48,733 nucleotides of DNA from a virus, in IMG/VR virus record IMGVR_UViG_3300027754_000009, positions 1-48,733 of that record. One strand, 5' to 3'. Positions within the stretch are counted from its first letter, which is position 1. Every line of letters begins with the position of its first letter. Of this stretch, positions 1 through 7,734 are shown one piece after another. The translations under genes were made by a program, and so were the position numbers. Below the pieces are notes generated by a model. That model was not told the DNA's origin and searched no databases. It worked only from the letters and a program-made list of their open reading frames with translations.

Positions 1-428
1 AGAGTAGAGCTGAACGTGCCCGTTGTGGCGCTTAAGCCGGCCAGTGTCGTTGCTCCAGTAACGCCCAGAGTCGAGCTGAACGTGCCCGTTGTGGCGCTTA
101 AGCCGGCCGACGCCTTGATCTGCCCTGCCGTTGCGCCAGTCGCAGTGCCTACATTCAGACCACCGCTAAACGCCGCGTCGTTTGCGCTCACGTCGCCAGA
201 CAATTTGATATTTCCAGCACCCGCGCTGGTTGTGCCTACGTTTATTCCGCCGCTAAATGTCGCTGCTCCAGTAACGCCCAGAGTAGAGCTGAACGTGCCC
301 GTTGTGGCGCTTAAGCCGGCCAGTGTCGTTGCTCCAGTAACGCCCAGAGTCGAGCTGAACGTGCCCGTTGTGGCGCTTAAGCCGGCCGACGCCTTGATCT
401 GCCCTGCCGTTGCGCCAGTCGCAGTGCC
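1..428. repeat. Direct terminal repeat, left copy, made of 279-bp tandem repeats
   Basis: Bases 1-428 match 48306-48733 throughout as far as I can compare. Inside the block, 1-149 recurs as 280-428, giving a 279-bp (93-codon) period, and each unit holds two 66-bp subrepeats (for example the segments starting at 11 and 77). The whole block is coding on the minus strand in the tail-fibre frame. The redundancy therefore looks like an assembler overlap where a circular or circularly permuted genome was opened inside a repeat, rather than physical phage ends. Copy number may be collapsed or expanded by 279-bp steps. Confidence 0.9.
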
Positions 429-2744
429 GACGTTCAAGCCGTAATCGACGCTGAGCGAAGCGTTGTCAATAGACACAGCGCCCTGCCGAACAGACAACGT
501 TGTGGTTCCGGTCGTATTCACGGCTTTAATGTCCACCCCAACAGTGGGCCAAGCGGCGCTGGTAGATTCGCCTGAAATTGACACAATGCGGGATCCGTAC
601 GAACCCACGTTTAGCAAGTACAGAGTGTGTTGCACCGTATCGTTGGTCGCGTCGTACAACCCTAAAAACGTTGTGGTTGCAGCGGCCGTGAAACGATATC
701 CATTTTCAAGATTCCATCCGGTTCCTCGCGTTCCAGAATTAAAGGCCATAGACACGCCTGTGCTCGACAGAGTCACGTCTCCTCCGCCAGCGTACAACTT
801 CCCGTCCGTGTCTGCGTACCATTGCAACGTTCCGCCTCCGTAGCCTCCGATGCGGCCGACGCCGGAAGCGTTCCATATTTTCAGGCCGGTAGTTGGAGCC
901 GCAAATGTTCCAGTCCCTTGATAAATTCCGCCGTTTGTGCCGATGTTCAGCACGTTGTCGATGCGGGCGCTTGTGCTGTCCATCGTAATCACTGCGCCGC
1001 CGGCCGCGTTGCGGATTGTGAGCGCCCCAGCCGCGTCTACTTGAAAGCGCGTTGCCGTGTTGTCGACGACACGAAAGCCGTTGGTCGAATCGACGGCCAG
1101 AAACGTTGTCGCAATGTTGCCGGTCGCAAACCCATACGTGTTTGTGCTGTAGTCGTAGCTGCCGTTAAGATTGCCGAGGCGCAGGTGCAGCGTGCGAGCG
1201 CTCCACGGGCTGCCAGTGTGCGATTGGACCGACAGGTTTGCCGATGCGCCGATCGTCCCGTCGGCGCTCAGCGTCACCGCGCCCGATCCGCTTGGGCCCC
1301 AGTCGGCAATTGCCACGCCGGCCGGGATCACCACGGCAGTCGATCCGCTGCGCAGCGTGACGCTGTATGAAGTGCGCTCGGTGTTGTTCGTGCGCCCGGT
1401 CACCTGGAGCCAGATGTCCACGATCGCTGTGCCCGTCCACGCCTTGATTTCGAGCATATCGCCGACCGCAAACAGCGGCGCGTCGGCGTCGCTGTTCTTG
1501 GCAAGCAGTGTGCCGGCACCATTGATGGCGGACGGCGTCGTAAAGCTTTCCCACACTACGCCTGCGCTCTTGAATACGCCGAGCGTGCCGGCAGACGCAG
1601 CAATTTCGTTAATCGTAAACACGGACGCGCTCAGCTCGCCGCGCACGCGCACGTTGTTGAACTCGGCGTCCCCTGCGCTGGTGATACTCCAGCCGCTTAC
1701 GCCGGACTGGAACGTCGTCGACTCCATGTTGTCGCCGGACGCCAGGGACAAAATGTTGGCGGCTTTGCGCTGGAGATCGACGTCTGCGCCAAAGCGCAGC
1801 GTCTGGCCGGCGGCAACGGTCGCGCCGGAGTTGAACGTCGGCCTGGCCGCGAACGTGTGCGCCGCTGTCCAAGCGAACGCATAGGACTGGTCGACGGCGA
1901 CGGACGACGTGAGCACGCTGATGCCGTTTCCCGCGCCGACGGCAAGGCCACTCGTCGTATTCAGGCCTGAAGTCGTGGCGAGATTGATTGCGACGGCCGA
2001 CGGCGAAGAAGCAACGCTAATGCCGCTACCCGCGCTCACACTGATTGCCTTCGTCGTGCTGTTGATGGCCAGCCCTGCGCCCGCGACACCGTCGGCGAGC
2101 GACAAAACTTTGGAACTAATGCCCAGACCGGCGCCTGCGATGCTGTCATCCACCTGCAACGCACCGCCTGAATCAAACGACAGCCCGCTTGTGGTCGCGC
2201 GCCGCACCGACACGTTGCTCGTGTCCACGGTGATGCCACTACCCTGCCCGACGTTGAGCGTAATTCCCGCAGGCAGCGTTCCGCCTCCGGTAAGGCCGGT
2301 TCCTGCACTCACCGACATCGACGGGATGTCCGACGTGGACAACGCGCGAAACGACGGAGTGCCGCTGGAGCTTGTCGGCGACCCAAGAAAGACGTTCTGC
2401 GAGAGCACGGGCAGCGTGTGATGCGAGCCGATCAGGTCGTGCGGATCGGGAATCGTCCCTGTGCCCCCGCCGCTCGATCCCGACGCAATCACGTACGCAG
2501 CGCCGCTGTTCGCGCTTGAAGGCCGGCTTCCGAGCGCGGTGTATTTGCCGTGCTCGTCGTAGCGCAGCATGACGCTGTCGCCGGCGATGGCCGCGCCGGC
2601 AAGATCAACGCGCCGAAGAATGTCTCCGCTTCCGAGCTGCACATCCACCGTGCCTGCATCGGAAACGGAAATCACCACGGCCGATACGTCGGGCTTTTGC
2701 GCACGCGAAAAGTAATCCGAGGGAAGTGAGCTGGGTCGATTCAT
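1..2744 (-). CDS. Tail fibre / receptor-binding protein, N-terminal 914 residues (continues at 48305)
   Basis: The frame opens at ATG 2744, overlapping the previous stop as ATGA, and I read it open to base 1 without a stop. It is incomplete only because the window ends. The N-terminus (MNRPSSLPSDYFSRAQKPD) is followed by a small beta-rich domain, then Gly/Ser/Thr-rich repeats such as SAGTGLTGGG and GAGNGISV, a central region and the repeated GLSATTGTFSSTLGVTG motif. These are typical of trimeric, beta-helical phage fibres. Joined across the window ends in the same phase to 48305-47774, the protein would be about 1091 residues. It should act at the tail tip in host recognition. Function rests on composition and position after the tail-tip gene. 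No chaperone or peptidase domain was recognised. Confidence 0.8.
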   Translation of the reverse strand, partial: MNRPSSLPSDYFSRAQKPDVSAVVISVSDAGTVDVQLGSGDILRRVDLAGAAIAGDSVMLRYDEHGKYTALGSRPSSANSGAAYVIASGSSGGGTGTIPDPHDLIGSHHTLPVLSQNVFLGSPTSSSGTPSFRALSTSDIPSMSVSAGTGLTGGGTLPAGITLNVGQGSGITVDTSNVSVRRATTSGLSFDSGGALQVDDSIAGAGLGISSKVLSLADGVAGAGLAINSTTKAISVSAGSGISVASSPSAVAINLATTSGLNTTSGLAVGAGNGISVLTSSVAVDQSYAFAWTAAHTFAARPTFNSGATVAAGQTLRFGADVDLQRKAANILSLASGDNMESTTFQSGVSGWSITSAGDAEFNNVRVRGELSASVFTINEIAASAGTLGVFKSAGVVWESFTTPSAINGAGTLLAKNSDADAPLFAVGDMLEIKAWTGTAIVDIWLQVTGRTNNTERTSYSVTLRSGSTAVVIPAGVAIADWGPSGSGAVTLSADGTIGASANLSVQSHTGSPWSARTLHLRLGNLNGSYDYSTNTYGFATGNIATTFLAVDSTNGFRVVDNTATRFQVDAAGALTIRNAAGGAVITMDSTSARIDNVLNIGTNGGIYQGTGTFAAPTTGLKIWNASGVGRIGGYGGGTLQWYADTDGKLYAGGGDVTLSSTGVSMAFNSGTRGTGWNLENGYRFTAAATTTFLGLYDATNDTVQHTLYLLNVGSYGSRIVSISGESTSAAWPTVGVDIKAVNTTGTTTLSVRQGAVSIDNASLSVDYGLNVGTATGATAGQIKASAGLSATTGTFSSTLGVTGATTLAGLSATTGTFSSTLGVTGAATFSGGINVGTTSAGAGNIKLSGDVSANDAAFSGGLNVGTATGATAGQIKASAGLSATTGTFSSTLGVTGATTLAGLSATTGTFSST

Positions 2745-5700
2745 GCGATGTACCTCCGCAGGGTGTAGCTTCCGGTTGTTTCTCCGACGCCGGCTTTCAA
2801 ACTGACGCTGGTGACGACGTGGGTTGAGCTTTCGTGCTGCGGCGCGTCATCCGTGCCGCCGTACACAAGCGTGATTTTGTCTTCCGGCTGCACTTCAAGC
2901 AGCCCGACTCCGTCCACGCCGCGCGTCTCCTGAAACTCGGCCGCTTCGCGCATCAGGAGCTTCGCTTCGTTTGTCGCATCTTCGGAGGTGGACACACTGT
3001 TGCTGGTCGTGCTCCCAAACTTGTAGCCTTCGGCCGCAATGATGGACGTGTCGATGTATTCGCCGCTTGCGCTTCCTGCGACGAGCTGGTGTCCGCGCTG
3101 CACAAGGTCGCTCTGCGACCACGCGTCCTGCCACAGGTTCTCCGAAAGAGAGCCGGCGTCGTCGCGCGTGGTGAAGCGCGAGAATTCAACCGCGCCGTTA
3201 ATCCCCGCCCTTGTGCGCATCCTGCGCGTCTGAGAGATGGCGTTGATGGCCGCGCTTACCGACGTGCCGAGCGGCGCGGTGTAGCGCGCGACTTCTTCGC
3301 CCAGCTCCTGCACGCGGATGCTTGCCGTGTAGCTGGCGATGCTCAGCGCGTAAGCGAGCGTAATATTGCCTGGCGTGTCTTTGCGCCACGACGTCGTGCC
3401 GTTGGTGTAGCGGTCAAGGTTGAAGGTCCAGATGGGCGCGCCGTTGATTTCCACCGACACAATGCAGCCCTGCACGCACACGCGCAAATCCACCAGCCGC
3501 GCCACGTCTTCGGTGAGCGTGTAAGCAGAGCCGGAAACGGTTGTTGTCCCCGCCATGTTGTAGTCCGTCACGGGAATCGTGGCCAGCTCCAGCCACCGCA
3601 CGCCGTCCGACGCGGCCGTAATGTCTGTGCTCGTGGTGGCAAGGCCGATGCGGATGACGCCGGGCCGGCCCAGATCGTATTCCAAAGTGCCTGCGTACTG
3701 CTGCACGTAGAGCATGTAGTAGCCGCGGAAGCCGATCTTGAGCGCGTTTGCGTTTGCGTATTGACCGAACGAGTCGGTCGAGTTTCCCGGGATGTGCACG
3801 CGCGCGTCGAGCGTGAAGTTGGCGAGCGTTGAGTCCAGCGGGAGCGTGTAGGCGGACGTCCCGAGTGTCGCCGATACCGGCGACGCCGGTGTCGTAAATC
3901 GGTTGCGGAACGCGGCGTTGTGCACGCCTGCCACGCTGCACATGCGCGCGACCATGTCTTCAAGCGTCTGCGTCGGGCCGCTGAAGCAGTCCCACGCGCT
4001 CACTCTGATGTCCGGCAGCGTGCCCGTCAGGCCGTCACCGGATACAGTGCGCGGCGAGTATCGCACCGGCGTTCCTGACTCATGCGTTTTCTTTGTTGTG
4101 CCGAACTGCCCGCGCCCGCTGATGATGGCGATGTCGCCGTTCCCTGCAAGCGTCACGGTGTCCGTGCCGACAATGCCATTTTCGTACTGCTTGTCGAGCG
4201 AGATCGCAGGCGCGTTGTCTGTTCCGGATGTTGGCGTCGTTGCGTCGACGCCGGTAACGTAATACTGTTTGTCGCCGTTAATCTTTCCGCCGTTGCGGCT
4301 GCTGATTTCAACCAGCATTCCCAGCGGATTCGTGATGTTTCGGAAGTCGTCGCCAACGACAGAAGACGACGAGCGCTGTTTCCAGTTTTTGATGGACGAC
4401 GTAGGCCCTGCCGCCTGCAGCGGAGCGTAGTACGTCGGAACAATCGTCCACGTAGCGTCGGTCGACATGTCGCGCCGCTTGAACGTCACGCCTGCGTATC
4501 GGATGCATTCGTTTTCAACGTCGACATACCCGGTTGCCGGCAGATAAACAGATTCCGGCGTGACGTTGAACATGTATCCGTGATGGAACACAACGCGCCA
4601 CGCGTTCGGCGAAGAGCCCGCGTAATAGAAGCTGTCGTCTTCCTGCGCGATTGGATTCGCGCCGTAGTCCCATCCGACGCGCGAGCCACTCTCTGCTCCA
4701 CTGCTCAGCAGCAGGCGCACGCCGTCGGAGCGCACGTAGCGGATGGAGACGGCCGTGGAATCATCCGACACGAACGCGGCGCGGCCGAGAATCTGACGCG
4801 GGCGCTTCTCTGCGCCGGGATCGGTGACAACGCGCACGCCTGATGCCGTCGCCACGCGCTTGCCGCAGTCCGCAAAGCCCCAGTCGTAGGCGAACGACGG
4901 CGTATACACATCTCCGTTCGCGCTTGCTGCGACGCCAAGCCCAAAATTTTCAGTCAACGTCAGCATGCCGCCGGAAATAGATGAGATTCTGTGCCTGTTG
5001 TTGTACCCCGCGGCGCTGAAGTAGACGCGGATGTATTGCCCGACGGTGTACAGGGCTCCGTTGGCAACGCTGATTTTGTTTCTTTCCGTAGGAACGTTCC
5101 ACGCCGTGCAAGCCTGAGAGTACTGCGTGAAGTCGCTCAGCGCGGCGTAGTTTCCAGCCGTCGTCAGGGACTGTTCGATGTCGTCGTACGGACTCTGCGC
5201 AAACGCGGGAAGGTCCACCCAGACGTCCTGCCCGAGCGCAAGGCCGCAGTAGTTCTTCGAGCTCTGCACGCGGCGCGACTGCGAGTCGAACAGAAACTCG
5301 CCGACGAGCGTATAGTCTGCATTTGCCGCCCAGGTGCTTGAACTTGTGACGTGCGTTTTCTGGAAGAGCTGCACGCGCCGGCCCACAACCCGGGCCGCGA
5401 TGTCATACGTCGTGCCGGGCGTCATCGACCACGTGGACTGCGTGCGCGGCGTTGGCGCGCTGACGGCCGCAGTGCGCGCGCCTCCGGACAGCACCGACCG
5501 CCAAAGGCTGTTTACGTTTGCGGAAAAATTCCAGCCGGTGTCTGCGGCCTTCGGGTTCGCCGGATCTACGCTGTTCAGGTTAAGCGCGCGGACAACTGGC
5601 TTTGTCTGCGCGCCGCTTCCGATGTTCCACGTAGATGTCTTGGGAATCATCAGGACGTTGCCCGTGCCTGTTTGAGACGCGCCGAACACGAAGCCAATCG

Positions 5701-7345
5701 AAGCCAGGTGATTTGCGTCCGCGCCGCTCGCCTTGACCGTGGCTTTCATCAGCGCATCGCCGCCATCATTTGCGTCACAGTATGCAATCAGCGGATCGTT
5801 GCGCGCGCTGAACGTCCATCCGTTGACCGAGTCAGCTGTCACGTCCACCTGCGGCGTCTTGATGCTTAGGTCGTTGAGCGAAGACATCGCGCGCGACGCA
5901 GTGATTCTGGATTCAAACGACATCGCCACGGGGAATGCCGTGTCAATCAGCCGCTTGTTGCCGTAGTCGCGTGCGGATATTTTTGTCACTTCCCGGCCGG
6001 AGACGCTGACAGACTGGGAAACTTCGTCGATGCCGTATGCGCCAATATCGGCGAGCGTGGAGCCCTGCCCGGACTGCAGGTAAACCACGCTTCCGCGCGC
6101 AACGCTTGGGTCGTCGTCAAACACCGTCCCGCCGCCCGTCTGCACAGGCCCAATCAGCGTCATGCCGAGCTTGTCCGCTCCGTTTGCAACCTGCGAGAGC
6201 GACCAGTCCGCGATGTAGTCGTCAAGAATTGTGCTCAGCGTCGAAGCGCTCGACTGCAGCTCCGTCACCTGCGCGGTGGACGCCGTGTTGTTTCCCGCGT
6301 AGACGACGACGGTCGGCGAATCGTTTTGCATGATCAGCGTGCCTTTGCCGTCCGTCTGCGAGACAAAGAATGTGCGCGAGCCGAACGACCAGTCGATCCC
6401 GTCTGCGCTGGTAAGAATGCAGTCGAACGCCGTCGTGTGCTGCGCGGATGCGGTGCGGCTGAAGCGCGCCGTCAAATAGAACGTGCCGCCAATGCTTGAA
6501 ATGGAATACGGCATCAGCGCAATCGTCGACGCGTCCGGGTCGATCGGAACCACGGGCCGCAGCGCGGACTCAACGCCGTTCTGAATCGAAAACGTTACCG
6601 CTCGCCCGCGCACCTGATCGGATGCGACGACGATGATGCGCTTGGCCGTCGCGTCATACACCGCGCTCACCATCGACGCATACCTGGCCGTCGCGTAAAA
6701 GCTTGCATACGTCTCGGTGAGCGGCATCTGAATTATGGTGTTGAGCGACACCACCGAAGCCGAATCAGGAAGCAGGTAAAACTGCAGCGTGCTCATGCCG
6801 AGCGTGAAATTGTGCGTGCCAATGCAGACGACCACGCCCCCGTCCGTCGGGCATGTCGCTTCGCAGCGACGCACAAGCGTTGACGTGCTGCTCAAGGGAT
6901 CGCCGAACGCAGGCCCGTAGTTGGCAAGCGTCGCCGTAATCGGATTGGTTCCGCCGCTGAGCGAAGCGCGCTGCACCTGCGCTCCGCCCGAAGACATGTT
7001 TGTCGTGTAGAGCCGAATTGTTCCGCCGTCGTTGATGAGCCCGTGGCGCATGGTCTCAGTAGTCAGAGACGTAGAGCTCGAGCTGGACAGCTGGTAGTCA
7101 ATTGCCGCCGAGCTGTTAATCGCGCGAAGGTAGCTCGCGCCGCTCGTATACCGAAACGTCGCGTACGCCGATACGCCTGCGGGGAACATGACGTACGTCG
7201 GCGCAAGGTCCGAATCCAGTGACGCGTTTGACGTGCTGGCGAATGCCGAAAAGGACAGCAGCTCATTCTGCGCAGTCGCGGCATGCACAGGATCGACAAT
7301 AACGGCGCGCTCGGCCGTGGTGATGGTTGCGCCTACGCTTCTCAT
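2741..7345 (-). CDS. Large tail-tip / baseplate hub protein
   Basis: The protein has 1534 residues. I chose ATG 7345 (MRSVGATITTAERAVIVD) because it overlaps the upstream stop as ATGA; the longer frame up to 7585 is only a shadow of the upstream gene. The protein is beta-rich with many Ser/Thr/Gly loops. A middle part resembles a concanavalin-like sugar-binding fold (an aromatic, Trp- and Tyr-rich stretch around residues 1150-1330). The C-terminus (roughly 1380-1534) looks like the hub segments that close siphophage tail-tip proteins. It lies between the small tail gene and the fibre, where siphophages encode the tip that contacts tape measure and fibre. I do not recognise a specific family, so the call rests on size, composition and order. 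Confidence 0.65.
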   Translation of the reverse strand: MRSVGATITTAERAVIVDPVHAATAQNELLSFSAFASTSNASLDSDLAPTYVMFPAGVSAYATFRYTSGASYLRAINSSAAIDYQLSSSSSTSLTTETMRHGLINDGGTIRLYTTNMSSGGAQVQRASLSGGTNPITATLANYGPAFGDPLSSTSTLVRRCEATCPTDGGVVVCIGTHNFTLGMSTLQFYLLPDSASVVSLNTIIQMPLTETYASFYATARYASMVSAVYDATAKRIIVVASDQVRGRAVTFSIQNGVESALRPVVPIDPDASTIALMPYSISSIGGTFYLTARFSRTASAQHTTAFDCILTSADGIDWSFGSRTFFVSQTDGKGTLIMQNDSPTVVVYAGNNTASTAQVTELQSSASTLSTILDDYIADWSLSQVANGADKLGMTLIGPVQTGGGTVFDDDPSVARGSVVYLQSGQGSTLADIGAYGIDEVSQSVSVSGREVTKISARDYGNKRLIDTAFPVAMSFESRITASRAMSSLNDLSIKTPQVDVTADSVNGWTFSARNDPLIAYCDANDGGDALMKATVKASGADANHLASIGFVFGASQTGTGNVLMIPKTSTWNIGSGAQTKPVVRALNLNSVDPANPKAADTGWNFSANVNSLWRSVLSGGARTAAVSAPTPRTQSTWSMTPGTTYDIAARVVGRRVQLFQKTHVTSSSTWAANADYTLVGEFLFDSQSRRVQSSKNYCGLALGQDVWVDLPAFAQSPYDDIEQSLTTAGNYAALSDFTQYSQACTAWNVPTERNKISVANGALYTVGQYIRVYFSAAGYNNRHRISSISGGMLTLTENFGLGVAASANGDVYTPSFAYDWGFADCGKRVATASGVRVVTDPGAEKRPRQILGRAAFVSDDSTAVSIRYVRSDGVRLLLSSGAESGSRVGWDYGANPIAQEDDSFYYAGSSPNAWRVVFHHGYMFNVTPESVYLPATGYVDVENECIRYAGVTFKRRDMSTDATWTIVPTYYAPLQAAGPTSSIKNWKQRSSSSVVGDDFRNITNPLGMLVEISSRNGGKINGDKQYYVTGVDATTPTSGTDNAPAISLDKQYENGIVGTDTVTLAGNGDIAIISGRGQFGTTKKTHESGTPVRYSPRTVSGDGLTGTLPDIRVSAWDCFSGPTQTLEDMVARMCSVAGVHNAAFRNRFTTPASPVSATLGTSAYTLPLDSTLANFTLDARVHIPGNSTDSFGQYANANALKIGFRGYYMLYVQQYAGTLEYDLGRPGVIRIGLATTSTDITAASDGVRWLELATIPVTDYNMAGTTTVSGSAYTLTEDVARLVDLRVCVQGCIVSVEINGAPIWTFNLDRYTNGTTSWRKDTPGNITLAYALSIASYTASIRVQELGEEVARYTAPLGTSVSAAINAISQTRRMRTRAGINGAVEFSRFTTRDDAGSLSENLWQDAWSQSDLVQRGHQLVAGSASGEYIDTSIIAAEGYKFGSTTSNSVSTSEDATNEAKLLMREAAEFQETRGVDGVGLLEVQPEDKITLVYGGTDDAPQHESSTHVVTSVSLKAGVGETTGSYTLRRYIA

Positions 7346-7728
7346 GATGCTTTGACGAGCTTGATGGTGGCTGTGTAGACCGCTCTGGAGCCGTCGATGT
7401 CCTGTCCCTTTGGCGTGGGTTTGCCCATGTCTTCGATTGTGACGTTCCCCTGCGATGTGCCGTATTCGTCGACAAACGCGAGTGTGTTGCCGGCCACGGT
7501 GCGACTGAAGCGCCATGTGCGCATCTGGGTGTATCCGGCGTATCCAGAAGCGGGCACGTAGCGCACCTTTACGGAGTAGGACCACTCTTCCATCGTGATG
7601 CCGATGGACTTGTAGGTTTTGTTGTTCAGCGTGCGGCGGATGACATCGCCCGTTTTCCAGTCTCCGCCAATGCCGCCATACATGATGTCAAGCTTGTATC
7701 CACCGAGCGTGATGTAGCAGTTCGCCAT
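7342..7728 (-). CDS. Small tail protein, possibly distal-tail or tip adaptor
   Basis: A 128-residue protein (MANCYITLGGYKLDIMYG...) directly after the tape measure gene and overlapping the tail-tip gene by ATGA. It is beta-rich with aromatic residues (TMEEWSYSVKVRYVP, TQMRTWRFSRT). Position between tape measure and hub suggests an adaptor that caps the tail tube, as distal tail proteins do. It is much shorter than classic Dit proteins, so it may be only the ring-forming core or an unrelated protein. A GGAG lies 3 bases before the ATG, close spacing for a ribosome site. Confidence 0.6.
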   Translation of the reverse strand: MANCYITLGGYKLDIMYGGIGGDWKTGDVIRRTLNNKTYKSIGITMEEWSYSVKVRYVPASGYAGYTQMRTWRFSRTVAGNTLAFVDEYGTSQGNVTIEDMGKPTPKGQDIDGSRAVYTATIKLVKAS

Positions 7729-7734
7729 GCTCTC

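Noticed and set aside
1-428. True physical terminal repeats of the virion DNA
   Set aside because: The repeat is wholly within the fibre coding repeats and continues the same frame across the ends, which favours an assembly overlap.
1-428. CRISPR-like array
   Set aside because: The repeats are coding, contiguous 66- and 279-bp units without spacers, and no cas genes are present.
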